Shown one piece after another: positions 1-8,514 of a stretch of DNA of 64,000 bases. Each line of letters opens with the position of its first letter. The stretch's first letter is position 1. Below the pieces are notes generated by a model. That model saw only the letters and a program-made list of their open reading frames with translations, ran no database searches and was not told the origin of the DNA. Made by a program: the position numbers and the translations under genes. This stretch comes from Crossiella sp. SN42 (GTDB lineage Bacteria > Actinomycetota > Actinomycetes > Mycobacteriales > Pseudonocardiaceae): contig NZ_JAMHIV010000013.1 of NCBI RefSeq assembly GCF_023897065.1, forward strand, positions 124,001 through 188,000, read 5' to 3'.

Positions 1-316
1 GCACCGGCCCGGTGAACGGGCTGGTGCCGCCGACCGCGGCCTCGCAGGCGTCGGCGTGTGCCAGCGCCAGGTCGACCTGCCGCGCGCCGAGCTGGCGCAG
101 GTTGTCCACGCTGGCCTGGGTCTGGGCCGGGGTGCAGCGCAGTTTCGGGGTGGCTGAGGAGACCTCGGCGGCCAGCCGGGTGGCGAAGGCCAGGTACGGG
201 CCGCCGGGTTCGCCCGCGCCGATGGACAGCGGCCGGGCCGGACCGGTGTAGTCGGCGGTGGTGCAGGCCACGGCGGCCAGCGGGACGAGCAGGAAGGCGC
301 GGCGGGACAGGCTCAT
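1..316 (-). CDS. TAXI-family TRAP transporter substrate-binding protein, N-terminal part (cut by window edge)
   Basis: Only the first ~105 residues are present; the gene runs off the left edge. The product opens with a short hydrophobic secretion signal containing a possible lipobox (AAVAC), then a segment rich in Gly-Ala (SIGAGEPGGPYL) followed by SVDNLRQL and DLALAHAD. That pattern matches the start of TAXI binding proteins, extracytoplasmic receptors of TRAP transporters that bind small organic acids. The ATG (316-314) overlaps the TGA of the upstream sensor kinase (ATGA), so the two are translationally coupled. No TRAP permease is visible on this side. The receptor may instead, or also, act as a ligand sensor for the kinase; that is inference. 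Confidence 0.75.
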   Translation of the reverse strand, partial: MSLSRRAFLLVPLAAVACTTADYTGPARPLSIGAGEPGGPYLAFATRLAAEVSSATPKLRCTPAQTQASVDNLRQLGARQVDLALAHADACEAAVGGTSPFTGPV

Positions 317-1716
317 CCGGCCGCCCTGGGGAGTCCGATGTGGACGGACAGGCCGTGCGGCTCGGCCCGGTGCAGGATCAGCTCGCCGCCGTGCGCGGTG
401 AGCAGCTGTTCGGCGATGGCCAGGCCCAGCCCGCTGCCCCGGCTGCCGCGGTGCTCCTGGGACCGCCAGAACCGTTCGGTGGCCAGCGCCAGCTCCTCGG
501 CGGTGAGGCCGGGGCCGGTGTCGGTGACGGTGAGCCGCAGCGTTTCGGGCTCGGCCAGCAGGCGCAGGGTGACCGTGGCGCCGGACCCGGCGTACTTGAT
601 CGCGTTGTCCAGCACCACATCGAGGACCTGGGCCAGCTCCTCGGCCGGGAACGCGGCCAGCACGGGCGTGGCCGGAGCGCCGCCGATCCGCAGGGTGATC
701 CCGGCGGCGTCGGCCGCGGCCGACCAGGCGTCCCTGCGGTCGGCCAGCACCAGCAGCGGCTCGCAGTCGGCCGCGGGCTCCTCCGGGGTGGCGGGGGCGC
801 GCAGCTCGGCGGCCCGGTTCTCCGCGCTGGCCAGGGTGAGCAGCCCGTCCAGCAACGACTCCAGCCGGTCCACCTCGCCGAGCACCGACTGGTAGGAGCG
901 CTGCGCGGGCTCGGCCACCGAGGGCCCGAGCGCGTCCACCCGCAGCCGCAGCGCGGTCATCGGGTTGCGCAGCTGATGGGAGGCCTCGGCGACCAGGCGG
1001 CGCTGCCGTTCGGCCGCGTCGGAGACCGAGTCCGACATCTGGTTGAAGGCCGCGGCCACCGTGCGCAGCTCGCTCGGCCCGTGCACCGCGACCTGGGCGT
1101 GCGGCTCCCCGGAGGCGACCGCGCGCACCCCGCGTTCCAGCTCCCGCAACGGCCGCAGCACCCAGCGGGAGACCCCCAGCGCCAGTGCGGCGCAGGCGAT
1201 CGCGGCGGCCAGCGCGCCCAGCAGCACCACCACCCAGCGGCGCGCGATGTCCCCCGCCGCCGCGGTCACGTCGGCGCGCAGCACCACCGCGCCGGTGACC
1301 CGGATGCCGGTGCCGACCGGGCGGGCCAGCAGCACCGGCTCGGCCGACCACGGCGTCAGGGAGTCCACTGTGGACGCTCGCTCGTTGCGCAGCGCGCCGT
1401 CGACCAGGCGCACCACCGCCGGGTCAGTGGGGCGCAGGTCGCCGGTGGCCACCAGGGACTGCCGCCGGGTGTCCACCACCAGCACCGCCTCGCCGTAGAG
1501 CTCGCCGTAGCGGCGGACCTCCGCGGTCAGCGTGCCCAGGTCGGCGGTGGCGTTGGCGGTGTCGGCCAGCGCGGCGAAGCGGTCCAGGTCCGCGGTGCGG
1601 GAGAGCAGCAGCTGCTGGGTGCGTTCGGCCGCGGTGCTCATCAGCAGCGGCCAGGCGAAGGCGGCCACCGCGAGCACCGCGAAGGCCAGCAGCGCCGCCA
1701 GCAGCCGCCCGCGCAC
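313..1716 (-). CDS. Sensor histidine kinase (HAMP-HisKA-HATPase)
   Basis: Membrane sensor kinase of a two-component system, 467 aa. Helix 1 spans about residues 5-26, an extracytoplasmic segment 27-160, helix 2 161-183, HAMP 184-236. The phospho-acceptor His is ~247 in the motif EASHQLRNP. The ATPase half has the N box DNAIKYAG, the G1 motif DTGPGL and the G2 motif GSGLGLAI near the C terminus. The GTG start (1716-1714) shares one base with the TAG of the response-regulator gene; a longer in-frame extension would lie inside that gene and was rejected. It probably phosphorylates the adjacent regulator. The signal is unknown; the linked TAXI protein is a candidate ligand receptor (inference). 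Confidence 0.93.
   Translation of the reverse strand: MRGRLLAALLAFAVLAVAAFAWPLLMSTAAERTQQLLLSRTADLDRFAALADTANATADLGTLTAEVRRYGELYGEAVLVVDTRRQSLVATGDLRPTDPAVVRLVDGALRNERASTVDSLTPWSAEPVLLARPVGTGIRVTGAVVLRADVTAAAGDIARRWVVVLLGALAAAIACAALALGVSRWVLRPLRELERGVRAVASGEPHAQVAVHGPSELRTVAAAFNQMSDSVSDAAERQRRLVAEASHQLRNPMTALRLRVDALGPSVAEPAQRSYQSVLGEVDRLESLLDGLLTLASAENRAAELRAPATPEEPAADCEPLLVLADRRDAWSAAADAAGITLRIGGAPATPVLAAFPAEELAQVLDVVLDNAIKYAGSGATVTLRLLAEPETLRLTVTDTGPGLTAEELALATERFWRSQEHRGSRGSGLGLAIAEQLLTAHGGELILHRAEPHGLSVHIGLPRAAG
1363..1375. repeat. 13-bp palindrome GTCCACTGTGGAC (copy 1)
   Basis: Perfect inverted repeat inside the sensor kinase gene, spelling Ser-Thr-Val-Asp on the coding strand. Same sequence as 14794-14806. 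Confidence 0.8.
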
Positions 1717-2381
1717 TACAGCTCCAGCCGGTAGCCGAAGCCGCGGATGGTGCTGATCAGGTTGGGGCGGCCCAGCTTCGCCCGCAGCTGCGCGATGTGC
1801 ACGTCCAGCGACCGGGAGATCGCCAGGTAGGCGTCGCCCCACAGCTCGTCCATCAGCTGCTGGCGGCTCACCGCCGCGCCCGCGCGCCGGGCCAGCGCGG
1901 CCAGCAGGTCGAACTCCTTGGCGGTCAACGAGACCAGCTCTCCGCCTGCCTCCACCCGGCGACCGGCCAGGTCGATGCGCACATCGCCCGCGGTGATTTC
2001 CTCGGGCGGATCCTCGGCACTGGCGCGGTGCGCGGCGCGGCGGGTGACCACGTCCATCCGGGCCAGCAGCTCGGCCAGCCGGACCGGTTTCACCAGGTAG
2101 TCATCCGCCCCCAGGCGCAGCCCGCGCACCACGGAGCGTTCGTCACCGCGGGCGGTCAGCACCATCACCGGCACCGAGGTGACCCGGCGCAGCTTGTGCA
2201 GCACCTCCAGGCCGTCGCCGTCGGGCAGGCCCAGGTCCAGCAGCACCAGGTCCGCCTCGCGGTGGCCGGTGAGGGCGTCCGCGCCGTGCCGGACCCGGCG
2301 CGGCTGGTGGCCGTGCGCGGTGAGGACTTCGAGGAGGGCCTCGGCGACCCCGTCGTCGTCCTCCACCAGCAGCACCTTCAT
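1716..2381 (-). CDS. OmpR/PhoB-family response regulator
   Basis: DNA-binding regulator of 221 aa, partner of the adjoining kinase. The receiver domain carries the acidic pair EDDD (7-10), phospho-acceptor Asp49 (LLDLGLPDG), the switch region VLTA and Lys98 (LVKP). The C-terminal winged helix begins around residue 125 with GDVRIDL and includes LTAKEFDLL and the closing RGFGYRLEL typical of the PhoB subfamily. The ATG at 2381 was chosen because the receiver fold starts right there (MKVLLVEDD); an upstream in-frame extension would overlap the preceding gene. It follows the DUF4333 gene by about 10 bp and overlaps the kinase start, so it is inside one operon. Confidence 0.94.
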   Translation of the reverse strand: MKVLLVEDDDGVAEALLEVLTAHGHQPRRVRHGADALTGHREADLVLLDLGLPDGDGLEVLHKLRRVTSVPVMVLTARGDERSVVRGLRLGADDYLVKPVRLAELLARMDVVTRRAAHRASAEDPPEEITAGDVRIDLAGRRVEAGGELVSLTAKEFDLLAALARRAGAAVSRQQLMDELWGDAYLAISRSLDVHIAQLRAKLGRPNLISTIRGFGYRLEL

Positions 2382-2391
2382 GCCGGGCAGC

Positions 2392-2940
2392 CTATTTGGG
2401 CTGGCCGACCTCGTACTCACCGGAGTCGTTGGTCACCTTCACCGGCACCTGCCGCTGCTTGCCGTCGATGCTGGCGGTGCAGGTGAAGGTGTTGCCGGCC
2501 TTGATCGCGGGCTGGTTCGGGCAGCTCACCCCGGTGACCTTGGCGATGCCGAAGTTCTCGGTGAGCACCTTCTGCACGCCCTGCTGGACCGCCTTGGTGT
2601 CGAGCACCTTGCTGGTGAACACGCCCAGCACGGCCAGCACGCCGAAGACCACGCCGATCAGCACCAGGCCGACGATCCCGTACAGCAGCGGCTTCTTCAT
2701 GCCGCCGTCGGACTTCTTCGGCTGCTGCTGCGGCCCGCCGTAGGGCGCGGAGCCGTACGGCGCGCCACCGGGACCACCGGGGCCCTGCGGCTGCTGGTAC
2801 CCGGGCGGCGGGGTGGGCGCGCCCTGCTGCGGATAGCCGGGCTGCGGGGCGGGCTGGCCGCCCCACTGGGGCTGCTGGTACGGGTTCGGCTGCTGCGGCT
2901 GGCCCCACTGCGGCTGCTGCGGCTGGTACGGGTTGTTCAT
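2392..2940 (-). CDS. Pro/Gln-rich membrane protein with C-terminal DUF4333-like domain
   Basis: 182 aa. The first ~75 residues are cytosolic and strongly biased to Pro, Gln, Gly and Tyr (repeats such as NPYQQPQW and PYGSAPYGG). A basic stop (KKSDGGMKK) precedes one transmembrane helix (~82-106). The extracytoplasmic C-terminal ~75 residues hold two cysteines in the context VSCPNQ and FTCTASI plus GKQRQVPV, the signature of DUF4333 domains found in actinobacterial envelope proteins of unknown function. A GAGGT Shine-Dalgarno lies about 6 nt before the ATG. Downstream of the lipoprotein gene (14 bp gap) and upstream of the response regulator (10 bp), so co-transcribed with the sensory system. 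No enzymatic role is evident. Confidence 0.85.
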   Translation of the reverse strand: MNNPYQPQQPQWGQPQQPNPYQQPQWGGQPAPQPGYPQQGAPTPPPGYQQPQGPGGPGGAPYGSAPYGGPQQQPKKSDGGMKKPLLYGIVGLVLIGVVFGVLAVLGVFTSKVLDTKAVQQGVQKVLTENFGIAKVTGVSCPNQPAIKAGNTFTCTASIDGKQRQVPVKVTNDSGEYEVGQPK

Positions 2941-2954
2941 CTCTGACCTCGGTT

Positions 2955-3875
2955 CTACAGCGCGGCGAGCCGGTTGAAGAAATCCTTGCGGGCGTTCACA
3001 TCGGGCAGATCGGTGCGGTCCAGCGGCGAGGGCTCCGGCGGGAAGTCCTTCGCGGTGGCCTTGCCGAGGATCTCGTAGCCCACCTGGATCTCGATCTTCG
3101 GACCGCCCTTGTCCACGATCCCGTTGATCTCGATCTTCTTCAGCAGGCCCTGCGGGTCCAGCACCACCGTGGTGCGCAGGAAGGACTCCAGCATCGGCGG
3201 CGTCATCTGCTTCTTGTAGTCCTCGGGGAAGCTCAGCACCCGAGCGTCCACAAAGGACTTCAGGGTGACCCCGGTGAGCAGCTCCGCGCTGCCGTCGGCC
3301 TGCTGCCGGTACTCCTTGACCAGCCCGGCGGGCGAGGACTTCTGGGTCGCCTTCATCGCGTCCTGCATGGCGCACACCGTCTGCACGCCGGTCAGCAGGC
3401 ACACGTTGAAGCCGTCCTTGGGCGTGAAGGTCGGGAACCGCACCCACGGCGTGGTGGCCAGCGACCGGAACCGCTCACCCAGCAGCAGGTAGTCCCACTC
3501 CGAGCCGCTCGGGTGGTACTGGTCCAGGTTGTCCTTCATCTCCTTGCTGGTGCGGGACTTGGTGAAGATCGCGGGCGGCTCCGGCTTGCCCTTGTCCGCC
3601 GCCTGGTAGCGGAAGATGTCGATCTCCTTGTCCGTCTTCTTCTCGTTGAACCGCCCGTGCCAGTACACAGTGGACTTCTCGTCCCTCGGCTTGACCAGCT
3701 CCTGGTCCAGCTTCTTGAACGCGCCGTCGAACTGACTGGCCATGTAGGCGCTCACCGCCTGCTGGTCGGCCAGCGCGAGACCGGGGGAGGCGCTGCTGCA
3801 CCCGGACGCGGTCACCGCCAGCACCAGGGCACAGGCCACTCCCGTGACCCGCCCGCTTCGCCGGTTCATCCTCAT
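2955..3875 (-). CDS. Secreted lipoprotein of unknown function
   Basis: 306 aa. An N-terminal signal (MRMNRRSGR followed by a hydrophobic stretch) ends in a lipobox TASGC, so the mature protein should be lipid-anchored outside the membrane. The body has no motif I recognise; it is rich in Lys and Asp with mixed alpha/beta character, and two Cys in VCLLTG and VCAMQD may form a disulfide. The start ATG 3875-3873 overlaps the TGA of the upstream protease gene (ATGA), implying coupled translation; a second ATG (3869) is an alternative. Its position between a secreted protease and a two-component system suggests envelope sensing or protease partnership, which is inference only. Confidence 0.8.
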   Translation of the reverse strand: MRMNRRSGRVTGVACALVLAVTASGCSSASPGLALADQQAVSAYMASQFDGAFKKLDQELVKPRDEKSTVYWHGRFNEKKTDKEIDIFRYQAADKGKPEPPAIFTKSRTSKEMKDNLDQYHPSGSEWDYLLLGERFRSLATTPWVRFPTFTPKDGFNVCLLTGVQTVCAMQDAMKATQKSSPAGLVKEYRQQADGSAELLTGVTLKSFVDARVLSFPEDYKKQMTPPMLESFLRTTVVLDPQGLLKKIEINGIVDKGGPKIEIQVGYEILGKATAKDFPPEPSPLDRTDLPDVNARKDFFNRLAAL

Positions 3876-4918
3876 GCTCCCGAGTCCGCCTGCTTGTAGA
3901 GGTTGTGCGCCACCTGGCCGAGCACCGCGCCGGAAAGCGTCCTGGCGTTGCCCACCGAGGACACCGACACCACGATCCCCGCGCCGCGCCCCGGGTCGAA
4001 CCGGGTGAACCACGGCCCGCCGGAACAGCCCGGCGTCATCACGCAGTTGATGGTGTAGTCGCCGAAAGGTCCCTTGACCCAGTTCGGCGAGGAGCAGTAC
4101 CGCATCACCTTGCCGTCGAAGGGCGGCGCGGTCGGGTAGCCGATCGCGGTCAGCCCCTCGGCCATCACCCCGAAGGCCATGCCCTGCGCGCCCAGCGCGT
4201 CCTGGATCTTCTGCCCGTTCAGCGGCCGCATCCGCAGGAAGGCGATGTCGTAGGCCCAGCCCTCGCCGGAGGTGCCCCGGTCGGTGCTCTCCGCCTTGGT
4301 CATGAACTCGCGGGTGGTGTAGATCGACTCCGCCGCCCACTTGCCGTGCGGGGCCTGCCCGGCCCGGTCGCCCGGCACGAACATCACGTTGTCGGCCCAC
4401 ATCTTCTCGCCCTGGGTCTCCCAGATGCAGTGGCCGGCGGTGGCCACCAGGCTCTTCGAGGGCGAGCTGACCACCGACGCGGAGCACACATACGGCTTTC
4501 CGCCGAAGGTGTAGTAGAGCCGCCCGACCGTGGTCTCGCTCAGCCCGGCCCGTGACCACGCGTCACCGCGCGGATTGGTTCCGTTGGAGTCCGGTTTCAC
4601 CTGACCGATGACCCCGTCGCTGGGCTGGATCACCACCTGGGCGCCCGGGTTCTCCTTCGGCACGTCGCTGCCGCCCTCGCTGGGCCCCGGCTGCTTGGGC
4701 CGGGCGTCCTTGAGCCGGTCGCTGTTCCAGTAGTCGTTGACCTGCTGCGGGGTCGAGGAGAAGGTCTTGCGCAGCTCCGAGGTCGGGCCGCCCTTGATCT
4801 CATCCGCGATGTTGCGGGTGGAGGGCCCAGCCTTCGGCTGCCCAGGTGAGACCTGGACGCAGGCGGTGAGCGCGGCAGCGGTGAACAGCACCGCCACGAC
4901 GGCACTCAGATGTCGCAT
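3872..4918 (-). CDS. Secreted trypsin-like serine protease, lipoprotein
   Basis: 348 aa with a signal peptide and lipobox LTAC (Cys20), so probably anchored outside the membrane. A ~110-residue linker rich in Pro, Ser and Asn precedes the chymotrypsin-fold domain. The catalytic triad is complete: His163 (TAGHC), Asp224 (YDIAFLRM) and Ser299 in PGCSGGPW. It resembles the glutamyl-endopeptidase/V8-like branch in lacking an activation cleavage site. Start: ATG at 4918; an in-frame TTG six bases upstream is possible. It is first in a six-gene minus-strand operon with a lipoprotein, a DUF4333 protein and a two-component system, suggesting an envelope-surveillance function (inference). Its substrate cannot be read from sequence. 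Confidence 0.88.
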   Translation of the reverse strand: MRHLSAVVAVLFTAAALTACVQVSPGQPKAGPSTRNIADEIKGGPTSELRKTFSSTPQQVNDYWNSDRLKDARPKQPGPSEGGSDVPKENPGAQVVIQPSDGVIGQVKPDSNGTNPRGDAWSRAGLSETTVGRLYYTFGGKPYVCSASVVSSPSKSLVATAGHCIWETQGEKMWADNVMFVPGDRAGQAPHGKWAAESIYTTREFMTKAESTDRGTSGEGWAYDIAFLRMRPLNGQKIQDALGAQGMAFGVMAEGLTAIGYPTAPPFDGKVMRYCSSPNWVKGPFGDYTINCVMTPGCSGGPWFTRFDPGRGAGIVVSVSSVGNARTLSGAVLGQVAHNLYKQADSGA

Positions 4919-5001
4919 CGTCAATACCCCAGATGGCCGTGTAACGCGGATACCGCGGGCAGATTAGCCCGATCGGAGCCACCGCACCCGGGGAAGTGGC
5001 G

Positions 5002-5041
5002 AAAAGCCCGCCGGGTGGGCGACACGCGCCACCCGGCGGGC
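5002..5041 (-). terminator. Rho-independent terminator of the kgtP-like gene
   Basis: A perfect 13-bp stem, GCCCGCCGGGTGG (5006-5018) pairing with 5029-5041 around a 10-nt loop. Read on the minus strand it is followed by TTTT (complement of 5002-5005). It lies just after the symporter stop codon at 5060 and separates that gene from the protease operon. Confidence 0.85.
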
Positions 5042-5059
5042 CCGGCCTCGTCCCGTTGA

Positions 5060-6412
5060 TCAGCGGAAAGAGCCCTCTTCCAGCGGCGAGGACTTCGAGG
5101 TCTCCCGCATGCTGCCGTAGACGATCAGCGAGACCAGCACGCAGCCGGCCACGTAGTAGAAGTACACCGACTCCATCCCGGCCTGCTTGAGCCAGAGCGC
5201 CACGAACTCCGAGGACCCGCCGAAGATGGCCACCGTCAGCGCGTACGGCAGGCCCACGCCCAGGGCGCGGATGTTGGTCGGGAACAGCTCGGCCTTCACG
5301 ATCGCGTTGATCGAGGTGTAGCCGGTGACGATGACCAGCCCGGCCAGCATCAGGAAGAACGCGCCCACCGGCGAGTTCGTGCCGGCCAGCGCGGTCAGCA
5401 GCGGGACCGTGCCCAGGGTGCCGCAGACGCCGAAGAACAGCAGCAGCGGCCGCCGCCCGATCCGGTCGGAGAGCTTGCCCGCCAGCGGCTGGATCACCAC
5501 GAAGACCACCAGGGCCAGGAAGTTGATCCAGGCCGCGTTCTGCTTGCTGATCCCGCTGGTGTTGACCATGAACTTCTGGAGGTAGGTGGTGTAGGTGTAG
5601 AAGGCCACCGTGCCGCCCAGGGTCAGGCCCACCACCAGCAGGCACTCCTTGGGGTGCTGGAGCAGGGCGCGCAGGGTGCCGCGCTGCGGGGCCTTGCCGT
5701 CCTCGGACTGGGCGACCTTCTTGAAGCTCTCCGACTCGTCCATGCTGCGCCGCAGCCACATCACCACGACCGCGCCGGCCGCGCCGATGACGAAGGCGAT
5801 CCGCCAGCCCCAGGAGTGCATCTGCTCGTCGGTGAGCACCTGCTGCAGCACGATCTGCACACCCAGCGCGAGCAACTGGCCCGCGGTCAGCGTGACGTAC
5901 TGGAAGCTGGAGTAGAAACCGCGCTTGCCGGGCGAGGCCACCTCGGAGAGGTAGGTCGCCGAGGTGGCGTACTCACCGCCCACCGACAGGCCCTGCAACA
6001 GCCGCGCGGCCACCAGCAGCGCGGGCGCGGCCAGGCCGATCGTGGTGTAGGACGGGGTGATCGCGATGATCAGCGAGCCCACCGCCATCAGCGTCACCGA
6101 CAGCGTCAGCGCGGCCCGGCGGCCGTACCGGTCGGCGTAGCGGCCCAGCATCCAGCCGCCCAGCGGGCGCATCAGGAAGCCGACCGCGAACACCGCCGCG
6201 GTGTTCAGCAGCTCGGCGGTGGGGTTGTTCTTCGGGAAGAACGAGCTGGCGAAGTAGATGCTGAACGCCGTGTAGGCGTACCAGTCGTACCACTCGATCA
6301 GGTTGCCGATGGAGCCGCGCAGCACATTGGCCACGACCCGCCGCTCACCCTGCTTGTTTCCCTTGGGCAGTCCCCCGCCGTTGGGGACGTCCTCGCTGAC
6401 GCCTACCGACAT
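5060..6412 (-). CDS. kgtP: MFS metabolite:H+ symporter, alpha-ketoglutarate permease-like
   Basis: 450 aa, twelve predicted helices. It belongs to the MHS branch of the major facilitator superfamily. Loop motif GRYADRYGRRAAL (helices 2-3) and the repeat LSDRIGRRP (helices 8-9) are present, and the segment GGEYATSATYLSEVA closely follows E. coli KgtP, as do SSFQYVTLTAGQLLAL and IRALGVGLPYA. The likely role is proton-coupled uptake of 2-oxoglutarate or a related dicarboxylate. The ATG at 6412 is preceded by AAGGAGGA, an unusually strong ribosome site, which rules out the upstream in-frame extension. Transcribed away from asnB across a spacer holding a palindromic operator candidate; it has its own terminator. 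Exact substrate is inferred. Confidence 0.88.
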   Translation of the reverse strand: MSVGVSEDVPNGGGLPKGNKQGERRVVANVLRGSIGNLIEWYDWYAYTAFSIYFASSFFPKNNPTAELLNTAAVFAVGFLMRPLGGWMLGRYADRYGRRAALTLSVTLMAVGSLIIAITPSYTTIGLAAPALLVAARLLQGLSVGGEYATSATYLSEVASPGKRGFYSSFQYVTLTAGQLLALGVQIVLQQVLTDEQMHSWGWRIAFVIGAAGAVVVMWLRRSMDESESFKKVAQSEDGKAPQRGTLRALLQHPKECLLVVGLTLGGTVAFYTYTTYLQKFMVNTSGISKQNAAWINFLALVVFVVIQPLAGKLSDRIGRRPLLLFFGVCGTLGTVPLLTALAGTNSPVGAFFLMLAGLVIVTGYTSINAIVKAELFPTNIRALGVGLPYALTVAIFGGSSEFVALWLKQAGMESVYFYYVAGCVLVSLIVYGSMRETSKSSPLEEGSFR

Positions 6413-6483
6413 GTGAGTCCTCCTTGAGACCCCTGTCACGGTGGGTGGCGGCATCGTGATCGGCAAGCGGAGGCCGGCAGAAC

Positions 6484-6502
6484 TTACCTCTCCTTGAGGT
6501 AA
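6484..6502. promoter_or_regulatory. Palindromic operator candidate between kgtP and asnB
   Basis: TTACCTCTCCTTGAGGTAA: perfect 7-bp inverted arms TTACCTC/GAGGTAA around a 5-bp spacer, in the 167-bp divergent spacer between the symporter and asparagine synthetase genes. Size and symmetry fit a dimeric repressor site; the regulator is not identifiable here. Confidence 0.45.
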
Positions 6503-6579
6503 CCCGTTGGCGAACGCCCGGCGCGCGCCCGGGATACTCGAACCACCGGCCCGACGACGACTTTGAGGTGAGCAGCGAC

Positions 6580-8514
6580 GTGTGTGGAGTGCTGGGACTG
6601 ATCTGCGCCACGCCCGCGGCGGCGGCGAACGCGCGCGGCGCGGTCGCGGCGGCCATGCGCTGCCAGCGGCACCGCGGTCCCGACGAGCACGACACCTGGC
6701 AGGGCGCCGAGGTCGTCTACGGCTTCAACCGCCTGGCCTTCATCGACCTGGAGCACTCGCACCAGCCGCTGGTCTGGGGCCCGCCGGAGAACCCGACCCG
6801 GTACACGCTGAACTTCAACGGCGAGATCTACAACTACCGCGAGCTGCGCCAGGAGCTGACCGCCCGCTTCGGCACCCGCTTCAACACCCAGGGTGACGGC
6901 GAGTCCATCGTGGCCGGTTACCACCACCTCGGCCCGGCCATCCTGCCCAAGCTGCGCGGCATGTTCGCCTTCATGATCTGGGACAACCAGGAACGGATCG
7001 TCTTCGGCGCGCGCGACCAGTTCGGCATCAAACCGCTCTACTACTCCGCCGGCCCCGGCGGCATCGCCTTCGCCAGCGAGAAGAAGAGCCTGCTGGAGCT
7101 CTCCGGCGTGCTCGGCGTGGCCGAGGAGCTCGACCGCACCGCGCTCCAGCACTACCTGGTGCTGCAGTACGTGCCCGAGCCCGAGTCGCTGCACGCCGGC
7201 ATCCGGCGGATCGAGTCCGGCACCGCCTTCCGGGTCCGGCCCGGCGGGCAGCTGGAGACCGCCCGCTACTTCAACCCGACCTTCACCGCCCAGCCGGTCC
7301 GCGGCGAGGCCGAGGCCGAGGCGCTGTACCAGCGGATCGCCGACGTCATGCGCGACTCGGTGGGCAAGCACATGATCTCCGACCCCGAGGTCACCGTCGG
7401 CGCCTTCCTCTCCGGCGGCATCGACTCCACCGCCACCGCCACCCTGGCCAAACAGTTCAACCCCAACCTGATCGCCTTCACCGCCGGGTTCGAGCGAGAG
7501 GGCTACTCCGAGGTCGACGTGGCCGCCGAGACCGCGGCCGCGATCGGGGTCAAGCACGTGGTCCGCACCGTCTCGGCCAGGGAGATGATGCAGGCGATGC
7601 CGCTGATCATCTGGTACCTGGACGACCCGGTGGCCGACCCGGCGCTGGTGCCGCTGTGGTTCATCGCCCGCGAGGCCCGCAAGCACGTCAAGGCGGTGCT
7701 CTCCGGCGAGGGCGCGGACGAGCTCTTCGGCGGCTACACCGTCTACGGCGAACCGCTGTCCCTGGCCCCGTTCGAGAAGATGCCCGGCGGCGTGCGCAAG
7801 GTGCTGGGCAAGGTCTCCACCAAGATCCCCGAGGGCGTGCGCGGCAAGGACCTGCTCCGCCGCGGCGCGCTCACCCTGGAGGAGCGCTACTACGGCAACG
7901 CGCGCAACTTCCGGGACGCCCAGCTGCGCGCGGTGCTGCGGCACTACGACGAGCGGATCGGCTTCCAGGACGTCACCGCGCCCTGGTACGAGATCTCCCG
8001 CGGCTGGGACCCGGTGGCCCGGATGCAGCACATCGACCTCTACACCTGGCTGCGCGGCGACATCCTGACCAAGGCCGACAAGGTCACCATGGCCAACTCC
8101 CTGGAACTGCGGGTGCCGTTCCTGGACATGGAGGTCTTCAAGGTCGCCTCCAGCATCCCGCTGGACCAGAAGCTGGCAGGCGGCACCACCAAGTACGCGC
8201 TGCGCCAGGCCCTGGCCAAGATCATCCCGCCGCACGTGCTCAACCGGCGCAAGCTCGGCTTCCCGGTGCCTATCCGGCACTGGCTCAAGGACGAGATGCA
8301 CGACTGGGCCTGGGGCATCATCGCCGACTCCAAGACCGAGGACCTGCTGGACAAGAAGGCGGTGTTCCAGCTGCTCGCCGAGCACAAGGCCGGGCAGCAG
8401 GACCGCAGCCGCCAGCTCTGGGCGGTGCTGATGTTCATGATCTGGCACGGCATCTTCATCGAACACCGGATCAAGGTCGAGGTGCCGGAGCCGGTCTACC
8501 CCGTCCGGCTGTGA
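6580..8514 (+). CDS. asnB: Glutamine-hydrolysing asparagine synthetase
   Basis: Converts aspartate, glutamine and ATP to asparagine. 644 aa. The N-terminal class II glutaminase needs Cys as first mature residue: starting at GTG 6580 gives Met-Cys-Gly-Val, and GAGGTG (6565-6570) sits 9 nt upstream as ribosome site, so the longer GTG start at 6568 was rejected. The glutaminase also shows RHRGPDE and FNGEIYNY. The synthetase half has the PP-loop SGGIDS, the SGEGADELFGGY motif and a conserved end LELRVPFLD. It matches the actinobacterial AsnB length (~650 aa). Coupled by a GTGA overlap to the following acetyltransferase gene. In such bacteria AsnB may also amidate cell-wall precursors; not determinable here. 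Confidence 0.95.
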   Translation: MCGVLGLICATPAAAANARGAVAAAMRCQRHRGPDEHDTWQGAEVVYGFNRLAFIDLEHSHQPLVWGPPENPTRYTLNFNGEIYNYRELRQELTARFGTRFNTQGDGESIVAGYHHLGPAILPKLRGMFAFMIWDNQERIVFGARDQFGIKPLYYSAGPGGIAFASEKKSLLELSGVLGVAEELDRTALQHYLVLQYVPEPESLHAGIRRIESGTAFRVRPGGQLETARYFNPTFTAQPVRGEAEAEALYQRIADVMRDSVGKHMISDPEVTVGAFLSGGIDSTATATLAKQFNPNLIAFTAGFEREGYSEVDVAAETAAAIGVKHVVRTVSAREMMQAMPLIIWYLDDPVADPALVPLWFIAREARKHVKAVLSGEGADELFGGYTVYGEPLSLAPFEKMPGGVRKVLGKVSTKIPEGVRGKDLLRRGALTLEERYYGNARNFRDAQLRAVLRHYDERIGFQDVTAPWYEISRGWDPVARMQHIDLYTWLRGDILTKADKVTMANSLELRVPFLDMEVFKVASSIPLDQKLAGGTTKYALRQALAKIIPPHVLNRRKLGFPVPIRHWLKDEMHDWAWGIIADSKTEDLLDKKAVFQLLAEHKAGQQDRSRQLWAVLMFMIWHGIFIEHRIKVEVPEPVYPVRL

